8,390 nt of DNA from Anaerolineae bacterium (GTDB lineage Bacteria > Chloroflexota > Anaerolineae > Aggregatilineales > Phototrophicaceae): the NCBI GenBank assembly GCA_028284565.1, contig JANQRM010000652.1, forward strand, positions 1 to 8,390, given 5' to 3'. The notes beneath the pieces were generated by a model. It worked only from the letters and a program-made list of their open reading frames with translations. It had not been told where the DNA came from and did no database searches. Positions within the stretch are counted from its first letter, which is position 1. Every line of letters starts with the position of its first letter. The position numbers and the translations under genes were made by a program. Below, in pieces: positions 1-5,953 of the stretch.

Positions 1-327
1 ACTTATTTCGCCAAAGGTGGCTCCGACAGGTGGATCATCTAAATCTTGGAAGACCACGATAGCGGAACCTGATAATTCGGAAAACTGCTCCACTTGGTCA
101 ACCAGATGCGTATAGGCATCGCCCCCACGCGGTTCAAAGGCAGTTCGACAAGTGACGGTTGATGCGAAACCTACCATCGGCGGTAATTCTGGAAAACGGG
201 CTTGAATGCGTTTATCCATGAAGCCTTCTGTCTGTGAGCGTACTTTGAACAATTCAATCACGTTGCAGATGGTCGGGGTGTCAAACTTCTGTAGTTGGGC
301 AAGTGTGTCCGTCGAAATCGTGGTCAT
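1..327 (-). CDS. RraA-family protein (HMG/CHA aldolase-like), N-terminal part, cut at window edge
   Basis: The first 109 codons are present, and the gene continues past base 1. The start ATG (325-327) overlaps the TGA of the aldolase gene (ATGA), with GGAG 8 bases upstream (336-339). The translation begins MTTISTDTLAQLQKFDTPTI, continues CNVIELFKVRSQTEGFM, and includes PELPPMVGFASTVTCRTAFE, GGDAYTHLVDQVEQF and AIVVFQDLDDPPVGATFGE. The 'FDTPTICNVIE', 'GFAxTVTC' and 'VVFQDLDDPPVGATFGE' segments are characteristic of the RraA-like fold, shared by the RNase E regulator RraA and by 4-hydroxy-4-methyl-2-oxoglutarate/4-carboxy-4-hydroxy-2-oxoadipate aldolases and oxaloacetate decarboxylases. The Arg-Asp pair that marks the enzymes lies beyond the window, so aldolase activity cannot be confirmed. 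Its position after another pyruvate aldolase in a catabolic operon favours a metabolic enzyme over an RNase regulator. Confidence 0.9.
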   Translation of the reverse strand, partial: MTTISTDTLAQLQKFDTPTICNVIELFKVRSQTEGFMDKRIQARFPELPPMVGFASTVTCRTAFEPRGGDAYTHLVDQVEQFSELSGSAIVVFQDLDDPPVGATFGEIS

Positions 328-1088
328 GTCACGGTCTCCGGCATCAGGGTTGTGCGAATATTTTGGAACGCCATACGAATCGGATAGGTGCTAGAGGTCA
401 AGAAATAACGAACCCCAGCCTCTGTCCAACGTTCAACATCCGAGCGCATGAAAGCGGTTGTTCCCACTGGCACATCACCTGCGGATTGAATGATGTCACG
501 CATGGCGGAATGGACAGACTCGGCATCTCGATCCCCCAACGCGCCAACGGATTCGGATAGGTCGTCGCGTCCGATGAAAATCAAATCGACACCGGGAACT
601 TGAGCGATGGCTCCAGCGTTTTGAATGGCTTCTTTCGATTCAAGAATGACCATCAATAAGACCTCTTCATTCGATGATTGGGCATGTTCATCGCGTGAGA
701 GTGTCCCATAGCCGGCGGCACGAGTAGCAGTGGAGAATCCACGTCCACCAAGCGGAGCATATTTAACTTCATGCACCAGTTGTTCAGCTTGCTCGGGGAT
801 ATGCACCATCGGCACGACGATTCCACCTGCTCCGAGTTCAAGGGCTTGGACAATCGCACCCCGTTGATGGTCTGGCACACGCACCATCGGCGTAATTCCA
901 CTAGCATCGGCGGCAGTGATGAGCGCGGGTAAATTAGTATGGGCTAAGCCGTGTTCACCGTCGAGCAAGACAAATTCAAAGCCGGTATCACCGAGCATTT
1001 CGACCAAGATGGGAGACGGGATTTGGAGTGCAACACCGAGTGCAACACCCCCTTGCTGAATGGTCTGTTTAATCCGATTATGGCGCAT
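324..1088 (-). CDS. HpcH/HpaI-family class II aldolase (2-keto-3-deoxy acid aldolase type)
   Basis: This 254-residue protein is the usual length for the family, whose members (HpaI, GarL, YfaU) reversibly split 2-keto-3-deoxy or 4-hydroxy-2-keto acids into pyruvate and an aldehyde using a divalent metal. Visible motifs, in TIM-barrel order: FVLLDGEHG (catalytic His at 46), MVRVP (R70, binds pyruvate carboxylate), ALELGAGGIVVPMV (82-95), the GGRGFSTATRAAGYG loop (114-128), the metal-ligand glutamate E150 in VILESKEAI, and VDLIFIGRDDLSESVG (167-182) with metal-ligand D176. The Gln that precedes the metal Glu by two residues in HpaI is Ile here (I148), and the usual Pro in IGPxDLS is Arg (R174). 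The ATG at 1088 has AAGGA about 10 bases upstream. The stop overlaps the start of the RraA-family gene by 4 bases. The aldehyde partner and exact substrate are unknown; a sugar-acid catabolic role is inferred from the sulfatase-oxidoreductase context. Confidence 0.93.
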   Translation of the reverse strand: MRHNRIKQTIQQGGVALGVALQIPSPILVEMLGDTGFEFVLLDGEHGLAHTNLPALITAADASGITPMVRVPDHQRGAIVQALELGAGGIVVPMVHIPEQAEQLVHEVKYAPLGGRGFSTATRAAGYGTLSRDEHAQSSNEEVLLMVILESKEAIQNAGAIAQVPGVDLIFIGRDDLSESVGALGDRDAESVHSAMRDIIQSAGDVPVGTTAFMRSDVERWTEAGVRYFLTSSTYPIRMAFQNIRTTLMPETVT

Positions 1089-1109
1089 GGATTTCGCTTC
1101 CTTTGTTGA

Positions 1110-2069
1110 TTAGGATTCGGAAGCTGAGACGACGACGGAATCGAGATAGAGGAAGCAACGTTTGTCCGTGTTCGTCTCGATACCAAACGAAGGCAAGACC
1201 AAACCATGCGTCTTATCTGTACTGGCGCGCCAACCCGGAAGCGGTGGCTTAAAAATGTGCTTGAGTCCTTTGACATCGAATTCTTTACCGTAACAATTGA
1301 AATCGACATATTCATAATTGGCTAAATCGAAGGTGAGGCGGAAGTAATGCCATTGAAATTTGGTCGGCGCACGATTGAAACCCCACTCTTGCCATCCGTC
1401 GTCCAGATAATCCCATGGTCCATCATGCGTTCCCCATGAACCGGTTAACATCATCTGCCATTTTTGGATGAGGTTACCGTTTTCATCCGCATTGTGATAG
1501 CGGACACCGGGCCACCAACGTCGCGGTTGCCTGCCAGAGTCTTTGATGCGTCCCGGATCATGTACGTCGAAAGATAAGAAGAAGGACTTTACATCGCGTT
1601 CTCCCAATTGGAAATCAGACGGTTCAGCTTTGAACGTGAGATAGGCTTCGATGCGGAATTTGGCATTCCATGGCGAAGCGAGGCGTTTCATAGCGACACC
1701 CATTTCACCCGCTTTGGGAATCGTTGGGATTTTGAGCGCATAAGTATCCCACGACCCATAGGTTCCCACATCCCATGTCGGGAGGTTGCTGACCTGCGGA
1801 ATGGCGCGTTTGCCAATGGGATAGCGACGGTCCATGCGGTCATCAATCGTCTTTTGCTGGGTTCGCTTTAAGATGGTGGCGATGGGTTCAACATATTCAT
1901 AACGCCCCTCGTAGTCATCATAGCCATCATAATCAGGGAAGTAGGGAGCCCAGCCATGTTGTCCAGTATCGAAATTGTCCACCGAGAGAATGCGTTCTAG
2001 CGGGTCATATTTGCTGAGAATCGGGTCGGTCTGGAGTAAGGCTTTGCGTAAATCATCGGCATGTGACAT
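1110..2069 (-). CDS. Tryptophan-rich protein of unknown function, possibly DUF6772-like, predicted beta-sandwich (319 aa)
   Basis: No known enzyme motif is visible. Near the N-terminus the segment YDPLERILSVDNFDTGQHGW (21-40) resembles the opening strand of carbohydrate-binding or concanavalin-like beta-sandwich domains. An acidic, tyrosine-rich stretch follows at 46-59 (DYDGYDDYEGRYEY). The core has SWDTYALKIPT, FRIEAYLTFKAE, FFLSFDVHDPG, WWPGVRYHN, QWHYFRLTFDL and, at the end, FGIETNTDKRCFLYLDSVVVS (292-314 region), all reading as beta strands. There are 13 tryptophans, about 4%, many next to acidic or glycine residues as in sugar-binding surfaces. From memory this resembles the family called DUF6772, which I could not verify. 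There is no signal peptide or membrane helix, so it should be cytoplasmic. The ATG has AGGAG 8 bases upstream (2078-2082), overlapping the stop of the preceding gene; 21 bases separate it from the aldolase. It could be an uncharacterised enzyme or binding protein of the pathway. Confidence 0.85.
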   Translation of the reverse strand: MSHADDLRKALLQTDPILSKYDPLERILSVDNFDTGQHGWAPYFPDYDGYDDYEGRYEYVEPIATILKRTQQKTIDDRMDRRYPIGKRAIPQVSNLPTWDVGTYGSWDTYALKIPTIPKAGEMGVAMKRLASPWNAKFRIEAYLTFKAEPSDFQLGERDVKSFFLSFDVHDPGRIKDSGRQPRRWWPGVRYHNADENGNLIQKWQMMLTGSWGTHDGPWDYLDDGWQEWGFNRAPTKFQWHYFRLTFDLANYEYVDFNCYGKEFDVKGLKHIFKPPLPGWRASTDKTHGLVLPSFGIETNTDKRCFLYLDSVVVSASES

Positions 2070-2080
2070 GGTGTTGGCTC

Positions 2081-2425
2081 CTATTCTTTAAAGTCCCAGT
2101 AAAAGTTGGCAAGCATGGCAAAGTGGTCATCGGGCCCATTGCGAATCTCCCCGACCAAGCGTAACCATGTCCCAAAATGGGTCAATTGGAGGAAGTAGCC
2201 CCCAACAGCTGACATAGTGTCGAACTGGGGACCAAAATCAATCCAGCGTTGCCCATCTATCGAAATTTGAACCCGTAAATCAAACTCGGCATTGCCATGG
2301 ATTTCAGTGATATAGACAAAGGAAATCGCTTCCCTTGCCCACGCCACCTCAAAGGGTTCTAGTTCAAAAGGACCATTTTCTAGGGGTGAAAAAAGCTCCA
2401 TTGCGGCGATATGACTGCGTCTCAT
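2081..2425 (-). CDS. Small protein of unknown function, probably beta-rich (114 aa)
   Basis: I do not recognise this protein. The longer reading from an ATG at 2464 (127 residues) is possible. The internal ATG at 2425 is preferred because a perfect AGGAGG lies 5 bases before it, while the 2464 ATG has nothing comparable. The protein begins MRRSHIAAMELFSPLENG and is dominated by alternating hydrophobic stretches: AISFVYITEIHG, FDLRVQISIDGQRWIDFG, GGYFLQLTHFGTWLRLVGEIR and HFAMLANFYWDFKE. The pattern 'VQIS-DGQ-W-DFG' is what one sees in edge strands and turns of small beta-sandwich proteins. There is no signal peptide, membrane helix or cysteine-based metal site. It starts 49 bases after the sulfatase stop, the widest gap in the window, and its stop overlaps the Shine-Dalgarno of the next gene. 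A binding or accessory role in the pathway is a guess only. Confidence 0.75.
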   Translation of the reverse strand: MRRSHIAAMELFSPLENGPFELEPFEVAWAREAISFVYITEIHGNAEFDLRVQISIDGQRWIDFGPQFDTMSAVGGYFLQLTHFGTWLRLVGEIRNGPDDHFAMLANFYWDFKE

Positions 2426-2430
2426 GCAAA

Positions 2431-2436
2431 CCTCCT
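2431..2436 (-). promoter_or_regulatory. Shine-Dalgarno that sets the start of the 114-aa protein
   Basis: A perfect AGGAGG on the minus strand ends 5 bases before the ATG at 2425. It falls inside the longer reading frame that starts at 2464, which argues that the extra 13 residues of that reading (MIYFIDARRQEVC) are not part of the protein. Confidence 0.8.
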
Positions 2437-2474
2437 GTCTGCGTGCATCAATAAAATAAATCATCTCGCTGTGA

Positions 2475-3950
2475 TCAATCTGTCAAATTACCAAACTCCC
2501 ATGTCTCGATATAACCTGTCGTCAATAAGCCTTGAAAGTTCGTTTCAAAGTCAGGTCGCCAAGGGCGTTGACCCCACACCGGACCCCGAAATACATCACG
2601 AGTGTCATCTTGCCATGCTAATAATTGGGCGTGCAGTTGATTGCGTATCCCGGCAACCAATGAGTCATGAATGAGGTTAATTGCTTCATCGGGATCGTTT
2701 TGAAGGTCATAGAACTCATCACTATCGAAGAGATTGATGCTCAATTTCCAGTCGTGGGTGCGGATACAGCGAATGGGATAGAAGCCATTCACTTGCCAGA
2801 ATTTTTCACCAAAGCGGTTGTATTCCATCACGACGAAATCACGAACGGAATCGGTTTTTTGATCCAAGATAGGAAGTAGAGAGCGTCCATCATAGCCTTT
2901 ATGCTGGGGAAAACGTGTGGGGTCATCGCCAGCCAGTTCTAAAATGGTTGCCCAGATGTCTAACGAGCTGACTAAACCAGTCTCACATCGTCCGCCCTGT
3001 GTGATATGCGGAGCTTTGATGAGCAACGGAACAGCGTTAGTGTGATCATACATGGTCGGACCCTTAGCACACAAGCCGAAGGCTCCAAGATGGTCGCCAT
3101 GATCTGATGTGAAAATGACGACTGCATCCGGGACAAATTGCTCAATGGCATCCAACACCCGCCCGATTTCGTAATCGACATAACGGTTGCAATCGTAGTA
3201 GCGATGATAATAAGCAGGAAATTGATTAGGATTATCACGCTGGTTCGCCAAAAATTCAGCATATTGCTGTTGCAAGCGGGGCTTATCTACCATGTCATGC
3301 CCAAATGTCGGCGGTTGATATATGTCGGCTTGATTAAAACGTCCACGATAAGGTGGTGGACAGATATAGGGACCGTGCGGTTCATCAAAGGACACAGCGA
3401 GGAAAAATGGTGATCTCGAGTCTTGCTTTTGGTTCAGAATGTCAATGGCGCGGTCTGCAATCCGATGTCCAAAGCAATAAGCCTCATCGTACAATCCTCG
3501 ATTCCAGCCACCAAAACGATTGATGCCCTTTCGACCGACTTCATCATAAAAATTATGCAGATCGTACCATGCCTCGTCATCAAAGCCACCATCCGCGACC
3601 CCTGCACCTTCATAACCCGACGCATCCAGATGCCATTTGCCGACATGAAGCACGTGATACCCTTGCTCGGTGAGCAATTCTGCCAAAGTGGGGATATGCT
3701 GTCCGAGTGGGAGATCATTTGCCCATGCGCCTGCCCGATTTGGATATAAACCCGTGTGCCATGAAGCGCGTGCTGGTGTACACAAGGGCGAGGTTGTAAA
3801 GGCATTCTCGAATAGCACACCTTCATTGGCGAGTCGATCAAGATTGGGCGTTTCTACACAAGGACGGTCAACATACGCTGATAACATCTCATGCCCTTGT
3901 GTATCGGTGGTGATGAAGACGATATTGGGCTGGGACAAGGTCTCGCTCAC
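2475..3950 (-). CDS. Formylglycine-dependent sulfatase (S1 type), second of two, GTG start
   Basis: This 491-residue sulfatase is clearly different from the one at 5954-7336 and presumably has a different specificity. Active-site elements are metal ligand D16 (NIVFITTDTQG), the signature CTPAR at 57-61 followed by ASWHTGLYP (C57 is the residue converted to formylglycine), GKWH (K105, H107), FDEPHGPY (H192), SDHGDHLG (D283, H284) and K296 in the AKG segment. The C-terminal subdomain contains WKLSINLFDSDEFYDLQNDP, the usual sulfatase ending near 400-420. No signal peptide is present, so the enzyme should act in the cytoplasm. The start is GTG at 3950, in a GTGA overlap with the TGA of the oxidoreductase. 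It is chosen because the next Met (M22) would delete D16 and because a very strong Shine-Dalgarno lies 4 to 7 bases upstream. Tight coupling to the oxidoreductase suggests the two products act on the same molecule (inference). Confidence 0.95.
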   Translation of the reverse strand: MSETLSQPNIVFITTDTQGHEMLSAYVDRPCVETPNLDRLANEGVLFENAFTTSPLCTPARASWHTGLYPNRAGAWANDLPLGQHIPTLAELLTEQGYHVLHVGKWHLDASGYEGAGVADGGFDDEAWYDLHNFYDEVGRKGINRFGGWNRGLYDEAYCFGHRIADRAIDILNQKQDSRSPFFLAVSFDEPHGPYICPPPYRGRFNQADIYQPPTFGHDMVDKPRLQQQYAEFLANQRDNPNQFPAYYHRYYDCNRYVDYEIGRVLDAIEQFVPDAVVIFTSDHGDHLGAFGLCAKGPTMYDHTNAVPLLIKAPHITQGGRCETGLVSSLDIWATILELAGDDPTRFPQHKGYDGRSLLPILDQKTDSVRDFVVMEYNRFGEKFWQVNGFYPIRCIRTHDWKLSINLFDSDEFYDLQNDPDEAINLIHDSLVAGIRNQLHAQLLAWQDDTRDVFRGPVWGQRPWRPDFETNFQGLLTTGYIETWEFGNLTD

Positions 3951-5944
3951 TGAGTCACCTCCATCCCATCCAAAGCATCATAGAGCATTAAACAAGCATC
4001 CCCACTTGAAAGAGGCGCATCACCTTCTTGATGACTAACTGACGCAAAATCGGGTGTATGGATACCGTGACAACGACAGGCAATGTCTAGCTGTTCGATA
4101 AAATCGCTGGATGAAATCGCATCATCTTGTTTGGATGTCGCATGGAGTTTGCGCGCTTGTGTCATTACATCAAGTTGGTTCATGAGTAGCAGGGCAAAGG
4201 TCTCTGCCCAAACAGAAGCAGTGGAACTATCGAGTGGATTATTGGGACAAGCATCATAAGTTGAGAAGAAGCCTTTCGTCCCCCAATATTGCACAGCTTT
4301 CACCCATGTTTGGTCTGTTGCCATATCGAAATCATTGAAAAAGGAGAGCATCACCCCCTGTTCGACAAGGGCGCGTTGTAGCTGACTTATATTGACCACT
4401 GCTGGAGTAACTTGTTGTTGATGTGCTAACGTTACCAGAAAGCCTGTCGCTTCACTCAGATGGATTAGCATTGGCGTTTGACGCACCGTCCCCCATGCCA
4501 CATGCGTTGAAGAGGTGGCAACCGGAGTCAGGAGGTTATCAACATCTGGCGAGAGCAATATCCGTAAGGGTATTTGTCCGGGACGCGAGAGTTCCATCAA
4601 GAAGAACTGTCCATCGCATAATGTCCCCGGCAGCCGTTCTGGTGAGCAGGCGAGCGAATCAATCGGAAACTCGGTGATAGCAATCGAGTCATGATGGATC
4701 GGCGCACGACGAATTCCATGGGCTAGCATGTTGTCATGTTCGGTGAAGGTGGTGCGCCCCATAATCCGTCGCCCCTCACGGACATAGAGATGCTCTGGGA
4801 CATTGCCATTGTTCGTAAATTCATCTTTGGCGAGACCCCATTGGCGCGCTTGCTCCTGCAAGTCCTCCGGGACGGTCTCATCATTTTGTAGAAAATACAG
4901 GATGCTTAAGCCATGTCGTAAATGATTATCGGCAATGTGTCGGCGAGTCTCCCAATCACCTTCTAAATAACCCAGATTGCCACCGGGGAAGTTGCCAGCA
5001 TTCCAACTGCGCTTGTTGTTCGGGAGGGCGTGTCCGTGAAAGATATGGTCTTGCTCCACCATCCCTCGGAGCGTGTTGTTCAAAAAACGATGATGGAGCG
5101 CATAGGGTGTTATGCCGATTTCGTCAGGACTCTGTGAGATGGCGAGATAGCGATTGCGGTCATAACCATCGGGTTTATCAATTGCGATGCGGTTGTCGGG
5201 GTCATTGCTGAGGCAGAGTCGATAGGTGTAGGCTTGTACCCGTTCATCACCCACTCCTGTACTGCCAGCCATGATGCCCAAGGTACTCCACTTGGGTAGG
5301 ATATTCAGCTTGCCTTGACTGGCTTCAATCGGATATTTTGTCCCAGAAAAATCCCAACGGGTGAACAGCCGTCCTGCGTGCGGTTCATTATAGTCATCTC
5401 GTGATTCACGTCCGAGCCGATACGGGATACCCGTCACCGCCACCAAATCGCCTTCATAGGTTGCATCCACAAAGGTTTGGGCTTCGATAGACAGGTCTTC
5501 ACCATCATCAAATGATGTTAATCGGACAGCTTGAATTAACCGTCCGGCGCGTTGGACTGCTAGCGGGTAATAGCCTTTGATGACGCTTAAATCTGCTTCC
5601 TCTGCAACCATCGCCTCAAAAATATTACTCAAGACATGCGGTTCATACGTCAGCATCGGATTATTTGGCTCAAGGGAAACACAAGCCCGATATTGTGGAG
5701 AGTCTGTGCCGTAGGTTGTTCGATAATGCGTGATGATACGCTCACGAATCTCTTGTAAGAGGGGTGTGCGATTGCCGGGATAATGGGTTTCGATTGCGCC
5801 CAGCGACGGCATGACTCCACCGAGTCCCTGTCGATACGATACCAGAATGGTTTTGACACCTTCACGGGCGGCACGAACAGACGCGACGATGCCACCTGCA
5901 GATTCTCCAATGACGACCAATGCCGTCTGCAAGGTTTGTGTCAT
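3947..5944 (-). CDS. FAD-dependent oxidoreductase (FAD_oxidored, PF12831-like) with an SLH-like C-terminal tail
   Basis: This is a 665-residue flavoprotein. The N-terminal Rossmann fold reads ALVVIGESAGGIVASVRAAREG (8-29, given here only as its pattern G13-x-S15-x-x-G18), the GxGxxG dinucleotide motif with serine at the middle glycine, a position that is variable in this family. It is followed by GLGGVMPSLGAIET (40-53). The second FAD-contact region FVDATYEGDLVAVTGIPYR (158-176) and GRES/EPHAGRLF are typical of PF12831 proteins often mislabelled 'xanthan lyase'. The family is thought to oxidise sugars or other small hydroxylated compounds, but specificities are mostly unknown. The last ~120 residues fall outside the FAD domain and look like degenerate S-layer-homology repeats (see findings). 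There is no signal peptide. The start at 5944 is fixed because the next Met (M45) would remove the FAD motif; no strong Shine-Dalgarno is visible and the upstream sulfatase stops 9 bases before. Its 3' end overlaps the next sulfatase gene by 4 bases. Confidence 0.9.
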   Translation of the reverse strand: MTQTLQTALVVIGESAGGIVASVRAAREGVKTILVSYRQGLGGVMPSLGAIETHYPGNRTPLLQEIRERIITHYRTTYGTDSPQYRACVSLEPNNPMLTYEPHVLSNIFEAMVAEEADLSVIKGYYPLAVQRAGRLIQAVRLTSFDDGEDLSIEAQTFVDATYEGDLVAVTGIPYRLGRESRDDYNEPHAGRLFTRWDFSGTKYPIEASQGKLNILPKWSTLGIMAGSTGVGDERVQAYTYRLCLSNDPDNRIAIDKPDGYDRNRYLAISQSPDEIGITPYALHHRFLNNTLRGMVEQDHIFHGHALPNNKRSWNAGNFPGGNLGYLEGDWETRRHIADNHLRHGLSILYFLQNDETVPEDLQEQARQWGLAKDEFTNNGNVPEHLYVREGRRIMGRTTFTEHDNMLAHGIRRAPIHHDSIAITEFPIDSLACSPERLPGTLCDGQFFLMELSRPGQIPLRILLSPDVDNLLTPVATSSTHVAWGTVRQTPMLIHLSEATGFLVTLAHQQQVTPAVVNISQLQRALVEQGVMLSFFNDFDMATDQTWVKAVQYWGTKGFFSTYDACPNNPLDSSTASVWAETFALLLMNQLDVMTQARKLHATSKQDDAISSSDFIEQLDIACRCHGIHTPDFASVSHQEGDAPLSSGDACLMLYDALDGMEVTQ
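3955..3962 (-). promoter_or_regulatory. Strong Shine-Dalgarno for the GTG-started sulfatase
   Basis: GGAGGTGA on the minus strand lies inside the last codons of the oxidoreductase gene, ending 4 bases before the GTG at 3950 (7 bases from the GGAGG core). It is the best ribosome binding site in the window. It supports the unusual GTG start and suggests the sulfatase is also initiated independently, not only by reinitiation after the overlapping stop. Confidence 0.85.
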
Positions 5945-5953
5945 TGTGATACG

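Noticed and set aside
1..327. Calling the truncated gene menaquinone methyltransferase or RNase E inhibitor RraA
   Set aside because: The methyltransferase name is a known misannotation of this family, and the catabolic context argues against an RNase regulator; the deciding residues are outside the window.
1905..1940. Short repetitive stretch (catcat/atagtcatcat pattern) that looked like a microsatellite
   Set aside because: It is explained by the protein it encodes, an Asp-Tyr-Gly-rich segment (residues 46-59 of the 319-residue protein), and the repeat is imperfect and short.
324..4038. Many open frames of 60-135 codons on the plus strand and in other minus frames (for example 944-1315 minus, 3434-3841 minus, 3670-4038 plus, 1608-1871 plus)
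   Set aside because: They lie entirely inside or across genes with clear family motifs, have unbiased composition, and show no recognisable protein. They are shadows of the real genes.
3947..5944. Annotation of the FAD protein as a xanthan lyase
   Set aside because: That label is often carried over in databases for this family, but the sequence shows a dinucleotide-binding flavoprotein and no polysaccharide-lyase features.
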